Shown piece by piece: positions 56,601 through 64,000 of a stretch of 64,000 nucleotides of DNA; the stretch's first letter is position 1; every line of letters begins with the position of its first letter. Position numbers and translations under genes: made by a program. The DNA lies in NCBI RefSeq assembly GCF_020873875.1, contig NZ_JAHWGU010000017.1:1-64000 (forward strand). The letters are read 5' to 3'. The notes beneath the pieces are model-generated. The model made no database searches. It worked only from the letters and a program-made list of their open reading frames with translations, and was not told the DNA's origin. Origin of the DNA: Actinoplanes sp. DH11 (GTDB lineage Bacteria > Actinomycetota > Actinomycetes > Mycobacteriales > Micromonosporaceae).

Positions 56601-57683
56601 TCACGGCTCCGGTGTGCCCTCGCCGCCGTTGGTGCCCCGCCCGCGGCGGGCCGCGTCGCTCGCCCAGTTCATCGCCCGGCCGGCGGCCGCGCCCGCCATG
56701 TCCGTCGCGCCACCACCCACCCGGCGGATCAGGCCGACCAGCGGATCCTGTGACTCCGAGAAGTCCTGCCGGTAGGCCTTGGCCGCGGCCTTCACGTCCT
56801 CGGAGACCGAGGCGTCGCCGTCCGAGTCGCGCCGCGGATAGTCGCCGCCGAGGATCGCCGCATACTCCCCCGAATCGATCCACCTGCGCAGGTCGGCGGC
56901 CCGGGCGACCGGGAACGGGTGGGTGCTCCACGCCGTCATGCCGAGCTTGTGGAGGCTGTCGCGCAGGTCACCGCCGCCCTCGTACTCCGCGGCCTGCTCG
57001 AGGAACGCGGCCGTGTCGATCTGTGAGAGGTCGCCGCCGCCGGCCAGTTTCATCAGCAGCCGCAGCGAGGCCGCCGGATCCTGACCGGCGAGCAGGCCGG
57101 CCCGGTCGGCGGAGAGCTCCGCCTTGCGCCACCACTCCAGCATCGCCGCGATGATCGCCCGCAGGGCGATCGCACCCACCGGCAGCCAGCTCAGGTTCGC
57201 CGCCCAGCTGGTCAGGATCGACATGATCGTCTTGTAGACGGCGTGGCCGCTGCGCACGTGACCCAGCTCGTGCCCGAGCAGGGCGCGCAGCTCGTCGTCG
57301 TCGAGTTTCTCCACCGCGCCGGTGGTGATCACGATGAACGGCTTGTCCAGGCCGATCGCCTGACCGTTGATGATCGGGTTCTGCGAGACGTAGAGCTCGG
57401 GCAGGTCGGGCACGTCGAGCGTGGCGGCCGCCTCGGTGAAGCGCTGGTAGACCCGCGGGTACTGCCGGTGGTCGACGCGGATCGACCCGGCCAGGAAGGA
57501 GAGTCGGAAGCCCCGCTCGTTCCACATCCCGAAGAAGGTCTTCACCACGTCGTCGAACCCGCGCAGCTCGCGCAACGCGGACAGCGCGCCGCGGTCGGCC
57601 GGATGCTCCCAGGCCCGCGAACTGATGCCCGTCAGGGTCACCCGCCGGCGCACCGGCTGATTCGCATCGTCGGTCGTCGTCAT
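56601..57683 (-). CDS. M48 family metallopeptidase
   Basis: A 360-residue zinc peptidase of the HtpX/M48 type. ALLGHELGHVRSGHAVYKTI holds HEXXH; the third ligand Glu is in WRKAELSADRAGLL. Hydrophobic segments around residues 163-195 suggest membrane association. AISEL-type C-terminus is Gly/Arg-rich. Start MTTTDDANQ was chosen because GGTGACATCG precedes it. Likely role: membrane-protein quality control; unproven. Confidence 0.92.
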   Translation of the reverse strand: MTTTDDANQPVRRRVTLTGISSRAWEHPADRGALSALRELRGFDDVVKTFFGMWNERGFRLSFLAGSIRVDHRQYPRVYQRFTEAAATLDVPDLPELYVSQNPIINGQAIGLDKPFIVITTGAVEKLDDDELRALLGHELGHVRSGHAVYKTIMSILTSWAANLSWLPVGAIALRAIIAAMLEWWRKAELSADRAGLLAGQDPAASLRLLMKLAGGGDLSQIDTAAFLEQAAEYEGGGDLRDSLHKLGMTAWSTHPFPVARAADLRRWIDSGEYAAILGGDYPRRDSDGDASVSEDVKAAAKAYRQDFSESQDPLVGLIRRVGGGATDMAGAAAGRAMNWASDAARRGRGTNGGEGTPEP

Positions 57684-57776
57684 CGATGTCACCCCGATCC
57701 CCACCGCTTCGCGCGGCGGTCATGGCTGCGTCCGGCCCTGCCAAAGTACGCCCGGAGCGCAACCGTGTCGTCAGGG

Positions 57777-59309
57777 TCAACCCCCTACGGGGGCTCCCGG
57801 CGGCACGAACGGCAGCCCCACCGGCGCGCCCTTCTCGATCAGCCGCCACAGGGCATCGGTGTCCAGATGCTCGGCGACCAGATCACCGAGCACGTCCAGG
57901 GCACGCTCCCGGATCGCCGCGTATCGGGTGTCCGGCGCGACCCGGAAACCCGTCCGGCCGGCCTGCCGGGCAGCCCGGTCCAGGAACCGCCGGCGGAACT
58001 CGTCGGACTCGAACGCGCCATGCCAGTGCGTGCCATGAACGTTTTCGGCCACGGCACCTTCCGGACGGCCGTCCGCGTACCTCAGCAGCGGCTCCGGCGC
58101 GCCCGCGGACACGTACCCATGATGGATCTCGTAGCCCCGCACCGGCGCGCCCAGGCCCGACCCGGACGGACGCGCCAGCGTCTTGCGCGCCGCGAAAGTC
58201 ACCTCGGTGGGGAGAAGTCCCAGGCCGGGCACCGTGCCGCGGCCGCTCTCCACCTCGTCGTGGATGCTGCGCCCCAGCATCTGGAAGCCGCCGCAGACGC
58301 CGAGCAGCGGCTTGCCGGCGGCGGCATGCGCGCGCACCGCGTCGGCCAGGCCGGTCTCGCGCAGCCAGGCCAAATCGGTCACTGTCGACTTCGAACCGGG
58401 CAGCACCACCAGATCGGCATCGGCCACCTCGGCCGGTTCGGCGGTCAGCCGCACGTGCACGCCAGGCTCGGCGGCAAGGGCCTCGGCATCGGTGGCGTTC
58501 GAGATCCGCGGCAGGCGGACCACCGCGACACGCAGCCACTCCGTGCCGCGCGGCGGGCCCGGACGACCCAGGACCCGGCCGTACGCGAGGGAGTCCTCCG
58601 CATCCAGCCAGATGTCCGGATGGAACGGCAGCACACCGTGCACCGGACGGCCCGTCGCCTCGGTGATCATGTCCAGCCCGGGCCGCAGCAGACCCAGGTC
58701 ACCGCGGAACTTGTTGATCACAAAACCGGCCACGAGCTGCTGATCCTCCCGGGACAGCAGCGCCAGCGTGCCGAAGAACGCCGCGAAGACACCACCCCGG
58801 TCGATGTCACCCACCACCACCGCCGGCAGGCCGAACCGGCGGGCCAGACCCATGTTGACGAAATCGCCGTCCCGCAGATTGATCTCGGTGGGGCTGCCGG
58901 CGCCCTCACAGATCACCGCGTCGTACTCCGCACGCAACTCGGCCAGCGCGGCGTAGGCGGTCTCCGCCAGCCGCGGCTTCAACGACCGGTAGTTGCGCGC
59001 CGTCGCCGTGTCCACCGCCTCGCCCAGCAGGATCACCTGGCTGGACCGGTCGCTGCCCGGCTTCAACAGAACCGGGTTGAAGCGCAGATCCGGCGCGACG
59101 CCACAGGCCGCCGCCTGCATGGCCTGCGCCCGGCCGATCTCACCGGCCCGGCCGTCGCGACCCAGGACGACGACCGAGTTGTTCGACATGTTCTGCGCCT
59201 TGAACGGGGCGACGCGGACGTTGTTGCGGTGCAGCCAGCGGCAGATGCCGGCGGTGAGGATGCTCTTGCCGGCGTCCGAGGTGGTGCCGGCGACCAACAG
59301 GCCGGTCAT
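57777..59309 (-). CDS. cobQ: Cobyric acid synthase
   Basis: A 510-residue glutamine-dependent amidase making cobyric acid from the a,c-diamide. [19 protein letters not shown] is the P-loop variant, [12 protein letters not shown] the signature, and the glutaminase has Cys in [12 protein letters not shown] with EIHHGYV and [10 protein letters not shown] following. Unlike the CobB chain at 47309, the glutaminase triad is complete. It overlaps the cobD end by 4 bp and is translated after it. Confidence 0.97.
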   Translation of the reverse strand: MTGLLVAGTTSDAGKSILTAGICRWLHRNNVRVAPFKAQNMSNNSVVVLGRDGRAGEIGRAQAMQAAACGVAPDLRFNPVLLKPGSDRSSQVILLGEAVDTATARNYRSLKPRLAETAYAALAELRAEYDAVICEGAGSPTEINLRDGDFVNMGLARRFGLPAVVVGDIDRGGVFAAFFGTLALLSREDQQLVAGFVINKFRGDLGLLRPGLDMITEATGRPVHGVLPFHPDIWLDAEDSLAYGRVLGRPGPPRGTEWLRVAVVRLPRISNATDAEALAAEPGVHVRLTAEPAEVADADLVVLPGSKSTVTDLAWLRETGLADAVRAHAAAGKPLLGVCGGFQMLGRSIHDEVESGRGTVPGLGLLPTEVTFAARKTLARPSGSGLGAPVRGYEIHHGYVSAGAPEPLLRYADGRPEGAVAENVHGTHWHGAFESDEFRRRFLDRAARQAGRTGFRVAPDTRYAAIRERALDVLGDLVAEHLDTDALWRLIEKGAPVGLPFVPPGAPVGG

Positions 59310-60292
59310 CTGATGGGCCCTTGCGGGCCCGCCCCGCCCCCGCCGCCACCAACCTTGATCGAGCCCCGCACGCCCGCCGCGGCTGCCGCCAGCACGACCG
59401 CGACCGCACCCACCGCCCCCGAAACCCGGGCCGCCCGCCGCAGATGCACAGCACCCGGCCGGGGCCCGTCCCCCAGGAACGGCCGGACCTCACTGCGCCC
59501 GAAGTAGACGTTGCGCCCACCCAGCCGCACACCCAGCGCACCGGCCATCGCCGACTCGCACTGCCCCGCGTTCGGCGACGGATGATCGTTCCGGTCGCGC
59601 CGCCACACCCGCAGCGTCTCCGTCGGCGACCCGCCCGCGATCGGCGCGACCGCGACCGTGAGCAGCCCGGTCAGCCGCGCCGGCGCCAGGTTGAGCGCGT
59701 CGTCGAGCCGTGCCGAGGCGGTGCCGAACCGCGCGTACCGCGTCGACCGGTGCCCCACCATCGCGTCGAGCGTGTTGGCGGCCCGGTAGCCGAGCAGACC
59801 GGCCGGGCCGAGCAGCGCACCCCAGAACAGGGGCGCCACCACGGCGTCGGACGTGTTCTCCGCGACCGATTCGACGGTGGCCCGGGCCAGTTCGGGCTCG
59901 TCGAGCGCGGCCGGGTCGCGCCCGCAGAGGTGGTTCAACCTGCCGCGAGCGGCGGGCACGTCGCCTGCCGCGAGGTGGCGCGCCATGGTCCGGCTTTCCT
60001 TGCGGAGCGTACGGGCTCCGAGCACCGTCCACGTGGCGGCGGCGGTGACCGCGAACCGGGCCGCCGGACGACCCCGCGTGACCCGTGCGGCCGCGTACCC
60101 GGCAAGCACCGGCACCCCGACCGCGATCGCGGTGAACGCCGCACCCGCCCCGCGGGTGGGCCGATAGATGCGCCGTTCCAGGGCGGCCGCGGCCGTCCCG
60201 AACCCGGCGACCGGGTGGAACCGCCGTGGGTCACCGACGGCGGCGTCGAGCAGGTAGCCGGCGATCAGCCCGGCCGCGTCGGCGGCGGTCAC
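59306..60292 (-). CDS. cobD: Adenosylcobinamide-phosphate synthase (CobD/CbiB)
   Basis: An inner-membrane enzyme of 328 residues that attaches the aminopropanol linker to cobyric acid. [14 protein letters not shown] at the start, [20 protein letters not shown] and [19 protein letters not shown] are the signature blocks. GTG at 60292 overlaps the upstream stop as GTGA and is preferred to 60322. With cobQ it makes a coupled two-gene unit. Confidence 0.95.
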   Translation of the reverse strand: MTAADAAGLIAGYLLDAAVGDPRRFHPVAGFGTAAAALERRIYRPTRGAGAAFTAIAVGVPVLAGYAAARVTRGRPAARFAVTAAATWTVLGARTLRKESRTMARHLAAGDVPAARGRLNHLCGRDPAALDEPELARATVESVAENTSDAVVAPLFWGALLGPAGLLGYRAANTLDAMVGHRSTRYARFGTASARLDDALNLAPARLTGLLTVAVAPIAGGSPTETLRVWRRDRNDHPSPNAGQCESAMAGALGVRLGGRNVYFGRSEVRPFLGDGPRPGAVHLRRAARVSGAVGAVAVVLAAAAAGVRGSIKVGGGGGGAGPQGPIR

Positions 60293-60756
60293 CGGCCGAA
60301 CGGCGTCAGGTCGACCGCCCACACGGCCAGCCCGGACGGCTCGTCGGGCTCCTCCGGGAACGGAACCGGTTCGAGCTCACCCCAGACGATCGAGCCGGGC
60401 GCCCGGTCCTGGAGGAACTCGACGACGATCGAACGCAGGTCGTCGGTCACCTGATAGTGGTCGTCGAACGGGAGGTCGCTCGGTTTGCACGTGCCGACCG
60501 AGCAGCGCAGCTGCCCGGCCACGGCGTCGTGCCAGACGTAGAACGTCGCGGCGCCCCGGTGCCCGGCAGCGGCCACCTGCTCGCGCAGCACGGCCGCGGT
60601 CTCCTCGAACGTGGTCACGACCTCGTCCGCGGACAGGCCCATGCGCTCGTGCGGTGGTGCACCGAACCAGTTGGTGTTGACCCGCTCGGCCGCCGGGTCT
60701 TCCGGCGCGAGCACCACGGTTTCGCTCACGATGGCGCGGATGTCCTTCAGAAGCAC
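60289..60756 (-). CDS. Conserved hypothetical protein upstream of cobD
   Basis: A 155-residue protein with an alpha-beta pattern (RAIVSETVVLAPEDPAAERV, EVVTTFEETAAVLREQVAA, ATFYVWHDAVAGQLRCS). GTG start at 60756 with CAAACT 6 nt upstream suggests a leaderless message. Its stop TGA overlaps the cobD GTG start (60289-60292), so it is coupled to the cobalamin genes. Function unknown; a longer frame to 60897 has no support. Confidence 0.8.
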   Translation of the reverse strand: MLLKDIRAIVSETVVLAPEDPAAERVNTNWFGAPPHERMGLSADEVVTTFEETAAVLREQVAAAGHRGAATFYVWHDAVAGQLRCSVGTCKPSDLPFDDHYQVTDDLRSIVVEFLQDRAPGSIVWGELEPVPFPEEPDEPSGLAVWAVDLTPFGR

Positions 60757-60915
60757 GGGTCCAGTTTGCCGCGTCGGGGTGCCCGGCACCCAATCGGGCC
60801 GCTCCGACAGCCGGGCGGAGAGAACGGCACGATCGGTTAACGAGGCCTGTTCCGGCAGGCAGCGAGCATCGATGTCCGGACCCGGGATGTCCGGCAACCG
60901 GGATGTCCGGCAACC

Positions 60916-60953
60916 GGCGGCCTGGCCGGTGACCCCTACCGGGCCAGGCCGCC
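60916..60953 (-). terminator. Hairpin after ssb
   Basis: Perfect 12-bp stem GGCGGCCTGGCC/GGCCAGGCCGCC with 14-nt loop, 63 bp past the ssb stop. No U-tract. Two to three copies of GGGATGTCCGGCAACC lie just outside it. Confidence 0.5.
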
Positions 60954-61016
60954 GGGCGCCGCCGCGCCGGAGTGCACCGGGAGAATGCCTCCGGGCGGCG
61001 GCTATCCGGGAATGCC

Positions 61017-61706
61017 TCAGGCCGCGACCGGCTCCCGCTTGGCGCCCCGACGGGTACGCCGTGCGGCGGCCAGCGGCGACGGAGCCGTCTCCGCCGTGCC
61101 GGTGTTCTCCTCCTCTCCGGGTTCCGGCTCCCCGGTCCCGCCGGGACGGCCGGCGCCGACCGGACCGTCGGTGAGCCCGGCGACCACTTCGAGGAACCCG
61201 GGCTCCGGCTCACCGGGCTCCGGCTCGGGCACGCCGTCGCCGTACCGCACCGGCGCCTCGGTCTCGTCCAGCTCGGTCGTGGACTCGCCGCGGATCAGCG
61301 CGTCGGCCTCCGGGTCCTCGACGGCGCTGAGTGCGGGCACCGGCTTGTTGCGCTGGAACCGGCTCCGGCCACGGTTCAGGTCGTGGCCGATCGCGAACGC
61401 CTCCAGCTCGTACGAGACGCGGGTCCTCTTGTCCTCGTCGACCCACTCACGCGTGTAGATCCGGCCGTAGACGATCACCGGGTCGCCGACCAGGATCGAC
61501 GACGTGACCCCTTCGGCGAGCCGGCGCCAGGCGGTGACGCGGACCCGCAGGCTGTCGCCGTCGATCCAGCGGCCGCTCTCCCGGTCGTAGCGGCGGGCCG
61601 TCGAGGCGACCCGGAAGTTCGCCACGAGTTGCTGGGAGTTGTTGGTGAGCCGCCACTCCGGGGCGGTGAGCACGTTGCCGACGACAACGATGTTGGTGTC
61701 GAACAC
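61017..61706 (-). CDS. ssb: Single-stranded DNA-binding protein paralogue without acidic tip
   Basis: A 229-residue OB-fold protein: FDTNIVVVGNVLTAPEWRLT (strand 1), VANFRVASTARRYDRESGRW, DSLRVRVTAWRRLAEGV, VIVYGRIYTREWVDE. The GTG is preceded by GAGGAGG at perfect spacing. The C-terminal 100 residues are acidic/Pro/Gly-rich, but the chain ends in RRGAKREPVAA rather than the DDDIPF-like tip that recruits partners in canonical SSB. This suggests a second SSB (recombination- or competence-type) rather than the replication one. Confidence 0.9.
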   Translation of the reverse strand: MFDTNIVVVGNVLTAPEWRLTNNSQQLVANFRVASTARRYDRESGRWIDGDSLRVRVTAWRRLAEGVTSSILVGDPVIVYGRIYTREWVDEDKRTRVSYELEAFAIGHDLNRGRSRFQRNKPVPALSAVEDPEADALIRGESTTELDETEAPVRYGDGVPEPEPGEPEPGFLEVVAGLTDGPVGAGRPGGTGEPEPGEEENTGTAETAPSPLAAARRTRRGAKREPVAA

Positions 61707-61883
61707 GAATTCCTCCTCAGGACGTCGTTCGCATCGGTCGGCGGCCAGCCTGTCCGCCGCGGCACCGCGGCGGCGGAAGTTCGGGCCGGGCCTGTGGACA
61801 ACCGCTGGACTGTGGACAACGCGCCGGTGTGGAGGCCGATCTGTTATGGCGCATCGGCGGCTACTCATGGGTAGCCTGGCTGC

Positions 61884-62966
61884 GTGGAGACCGATGTTCT
61901 GGGATGGCCGTACGAGCGGCACACCATCGACCTGGGCACCGACGACGAGGGCCCGGTCGTCGCGACGCTGGTCCGGCGGCGGGCCGAGACGCCTTCACGG
62001 CGGGCCGTGCTGCACGTGCACGGCTTCGTGGACTACTTCTTCCAGACCCATCTGGCCGACTTCTTCACCGAACGCGGCTGGGATTTCTACGCTTTGGACC
62101 TGCGCAAGTACGGCCGCAGCCTGCTCGCGCACCAGACACCCAACTTCACCCGCAGCCTCACCGAGTACTTCCCGGAACTCGACGAGGCGGCCCGGATCAT
62201 CCGCGACGTCGACGGCCACGACCAGCTGCTGGTCACCGGCCACTCCACCGGCGGCCTGATCACGTCGCTGTGGGCGCACGCGCGCAGCGGCCAGGGCCTG
62301 GTCGACGGGCTTTTCCTGAACAGCCCGTTCTTCGACTTCAACCTGCCCTGGGTGGTGCGGCGGCCACTGATGTCCCTGATCCTGGCGGTGAACGGCCGGT
62401 CCCCGTACCGCAAGATGCCCGTCGCCTCCCTCGGCCTGTACGGCCAGAGCCTGCACAGCGACCACCACGGCGAATGGAGTTACGACCTGAGCTGGAAACC
62501 GATCCTCGGTTTCCCGGTCCGGATGGGCTGGCTCGACGCCATCCGCCGCGGCCAGCGCCGCCTGCGCGCCGGCCTGTCCATCGACGTCCCAGTGCTGGTC
62601 GCCTGCTCGAACCGCACCTTCCGCGGCCGCGAATGGCACGACGACGTCCACGTCTCCGACGCCGTCCTCGACGTCGACCACATCACCCGCTGGTCCCCCG
62701 CGCTCGGCCCCCGCGTCACCATCGCCCGCTTCGACGGCGGCATGCACGACCTCACCCTCTCCGGCAAGGGGGTACGGGCCGAGGTGTTCCGCGAACTGGC
62801 CCGCTGGACCGACGCCTTCCTCCCCGCCCCCGGCACCCCCGACGTCGAGATCCCACCCGCCCCGGAGGACCACGCCGGCGTGTCGATGCAGCTCGAGGCC
62901 GCCGAAGCAGCAACCGAGCACGCCGCCACCGACGAGGCGGACGACAGATCCGGCACGACCGCCTAG
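61884..62966 (+). CDS. Alpha/beta hydrolase (lysophospholipase/monoacylglycerol lipase-like)
   Basis: A 360-residue serine hydrolase. AVLHVHGFVDYFFQTHLAD, ALDLRKYGRSLL, nucleophile Ser in VTGHSTGGLITSLWA, Asp in LDVDHI region and His in FDGGMHDLTL. The C-terminal 40 residues are acidic and disordered. TAGCCT lies 6 nt before the GTG (leaderless). Its stop codon overlaps the tRNA-Arg promoter. Confidence 0.9.
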   Translation: METDVLGWPYERHTIDLGTDDEGPVVATLVRRRAETPSRRAVLHVHGFVDYFFQTHLADFFTERGWDFYALDLRKYGRSLLAHQTPNFTRSLTEYFPELDEAARIIRDVDGHDQLLVTGHSTGGLITSLWAHARSGQGLVDGLFLNSPFFDFNLPWVVRRPLMSLILAVNGRSPYRKMPVASLGLYGQSLHSDHHGEWSYDLSWKPILGFPVRMGWLDAIRRGQRRLRAGLSIDVPVLVACSNRTFRGREWHDDVHVSDAVLDVDHITRWSPALGPRVTIARFDGGMHDLTLSGKGVRAEVFRELARWTDAFLPAPGTPDVEIPPAPEDHAGVSMQLEAAEAATEHAATDEADDRSGTTA

Positions 62967-62969
62967 TAT
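62941..62969 (+). promoter_or_regulatory. tRNA-Arg promoter inside the hydrolase gene end
   Basis: ACGACA (62941-62946), 17-bp spacer, TAGTAT (62964-62969); the -10 TAG is also the hydrolase stop codon. Predicted start is a few nt before the tRNA at 62980. Confidence 0.6.
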
Positions 62970-62979
62970 GTGCAGGCCA

Positions 62980-63055
62980 GCGCTCGTAGCTCAGCGGATA
63001 GAGCAACGGACTTCTAATCCGTCGGTCGCAGGTTCGAATCCTGCCGGGCGCGCCA
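62980..63055 (+). tRNA. tRNA-Arg (anticodon TCT), CCA encoded
   Basis: Acceptor GCGCTCG/CGGGCGC (one G-U), anticodon stem ACGGA/TCCGT with loop CTTCTAA (anticodon TCT), T arm GCAGGTTCGAATCCTGC, discriminator G, then CCA in the DNA. Confidence 0.95.
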
Positions 63056-63136
63056 TCAAGAAGCGGCTTCGACCTTGCAATCCCTGGTGGTTGCAGGGTT
63101 CCGCTCCATCGGGCCTCATCGCCAGCGGCCGGGGAT

Positions 63137-63211
63137 GTTGATCTGCTCGCGATGCGAAATCGCGGTTTTGACCCCTTGATCACAGCGATTTCGTAGTGCT
63201 AGCAGATCAAC
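63137..63211. repeat. 75-bp nested-palindrome element, copy 3
   Basis: Third copy, same orientation and length as 18285 and 33636; left arm GTTGATCTGCTCGC has one change, centre TTTTGACCCCTTGATC is as in copy 1, right arm GCTAGCAGATCAAC unchanged. It lies 81 bp after tRNA-Arg, in the 269-bp gap before the SPFH gene, which holds nothing else of note. Confidence 0.9.
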
Positions 63212-63324
63212 ACCGCCGCCCGCACCGCCCCGCCCGGACGGTTCGGGTGCGTGGGGGCACCACTTGTTGATCTCCTGGCTTACCGTGGTGATCAGACACC
63301 CCACCACCAGGAGTTCTGATCTCG

Positions 63325-64000
63325 TTGTTCGTTCTCGGCATCATCCTCGCCGTAGTCGCTGTCGTTGCCCTCCTCGTCGCCGTCTCGGGCCGGACGATCC
63401 CCAAGACCCGCCGCACCGCCTGGCTCACCTTCGCCGGCGCCTCCCTCGCGGCCGTCGGTTTTCTCGTCGCCTCCTGCATCACCGTCGTGCCCACCCGGAA
63501 CGTGGGCATCGTGACGGCCTGGAACAAGCCGACCGGCCGGACCACCGGCGCCGGATTGCAGTGGACGGCGCCGTGGGAGGACATCGACGAGTGGGATGCG
63601 TCCGGGCAGACGTACGCGCACCTCGGTGAGGAATGTGTGTGGGTGACCATCGCGGCGCAGCGGCGGGCCTGCATCCCGGTGCAGATCGAGTGGTCGGCGA
63701 AGGCGGAGAAGGCCCCGGAGAACTGGGCCGCCTACCGGGAGGTGGGTGGCAAGTCGCGGTTCGAGGTGTTCGTGGAGCGCCGGGTGAACCCGCAGATCAA
63801 CGGGTCGCTGACCTCCATTTTCGCGTCGTTCGACCCGCTCGGGGCGGTGGATGTGACGAGCGGGGACGCACCGGCGCCGGATCTGAACAAGACCTACAAG
63901 GAGCCGCTGATCGGGGCGCTCACGTCGGCCCTGGGTGACGAGATCGTGGTGAAGTCGGTGGCGTTCGAGTCGCCGCGTTACGACGACCCGACGACGCAGG
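63325..64000 (+). CDS. SPFH/band-7 domain protein, partial (runs off the right edge)
   Basis: First 225 codons of a membrane-anchored SPFH (stomatin/prohibitin-like) protein: two hydrophobic segments (residues 2-20, FVLGIILAVVAVVALLVAV; and about 31-50), then the SPFH domain with VVPTRNVGIVTAWNKPTGRT and GAGLQWTAPWEDI. The TTG start is uncertain; AGGAG lies 11 nt before it. SPFH proteins form membrane microdomain scaffolds. The C-terminus is outside the window. Confidence 0.85.
   Translation, partial: MFVLGIILAVVAVVALLVAVSGRTIPKTRRTAWLTFAGASLAAVGFLVASCITVVPTRNVGIVTAWNKPTGRTTGAGLQWTAPWEDIDEWDASGQTYAHLGEECVWVTIAAQRRACIPVQIEWSAKAEKAPENWAAYREVGGKSRFEVFVERRVNPQINGSLTSIFASFDPLGAVDVTSGDAPAPDLNKTYKEPLIGALTSALGDEIVVKSVAFESPRYDDPTTQ

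Overview
The window is a high-GC (well above 65 percent by eye) actinobacterial chromosome segment, most like Micromonosporaceae/Actinoplanes. Reasons: clpP1-clpP2-clpX beside trigger factor and tRNA-Pro, mycothiol-type enzymes (TIGR03086 protein, Rv2466c-like DsbA), an Eis-family acetyltransferase, ATP-dependent LigB, GTG/TTG starts, and many leaderless genes. Genus is inference.

Layout. 1-540: leader of an rRNA operon running off the left edge (minus strand). 0.5-6.3 kb: nitrilase, then the proteostasis block tRNA-Pro, tig, clpP1, clpP2, clpX (all minus) with a candidate ClgR operator. 6.5-11 kb: tRNA-Gly followed by a large hybrid-input histidine kinase, a frameshifted coiled-coil gene and a frameshifted hicB; this looks like a decayed accessory patch. 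11-18 kb: AraC and ArsR regulators, the ArsR/SRPBCC pair with a visible operator, GT2, SDR, Eis-like acetyltransferase, Pro-rich proteins. 18-25 kb: rpiB, lipase, DUF1015, DsbA-like protein, pepN. 25-33 kb: Uma2, DUF5130, secreted protein plus sortase, HNH, MscS, MFS, truncated haemoglobin, secreted beta-propeller. 33.3-34.9 kb: a 1.5-kb gene-free stretch holding a 31-bp perfect hairpin, a 75-bp dispersed element and two tandem arrays. 35-40.6 kb: YbjN, thioesterase, ettA, otsA. 40.6-60.8 kb: late cobalamin/sirohaem genes in three blocks (cysG-cobT-cobC; cobB; cobD-cobQ), interleaved with a class A PBP, SURF1, an SOS-box-controlled ligB operon, a FAD monooxygenase, M20 and M48 peptidases. 61-64 kb: ssb paralogue, alpha/beta hydrolase, tRNA-Arg and a partial SPFH protein.

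Main novelties: (1) a 75-bp nested-palindrome element present three times, always 75 nt and in the same orientation; (2) a perfect LexA/SOS box over the start codon of a leaderless 98-aa gene directly ahead of ligB; (3) a CobB whose glutaminase Cys motif is not visible and which carries a roughly 480-residue low-complexity tail; (4) a habit of placing unrelated GC-rich minisatellites after genes. Promoter, operator and terminator calls were made by eye.
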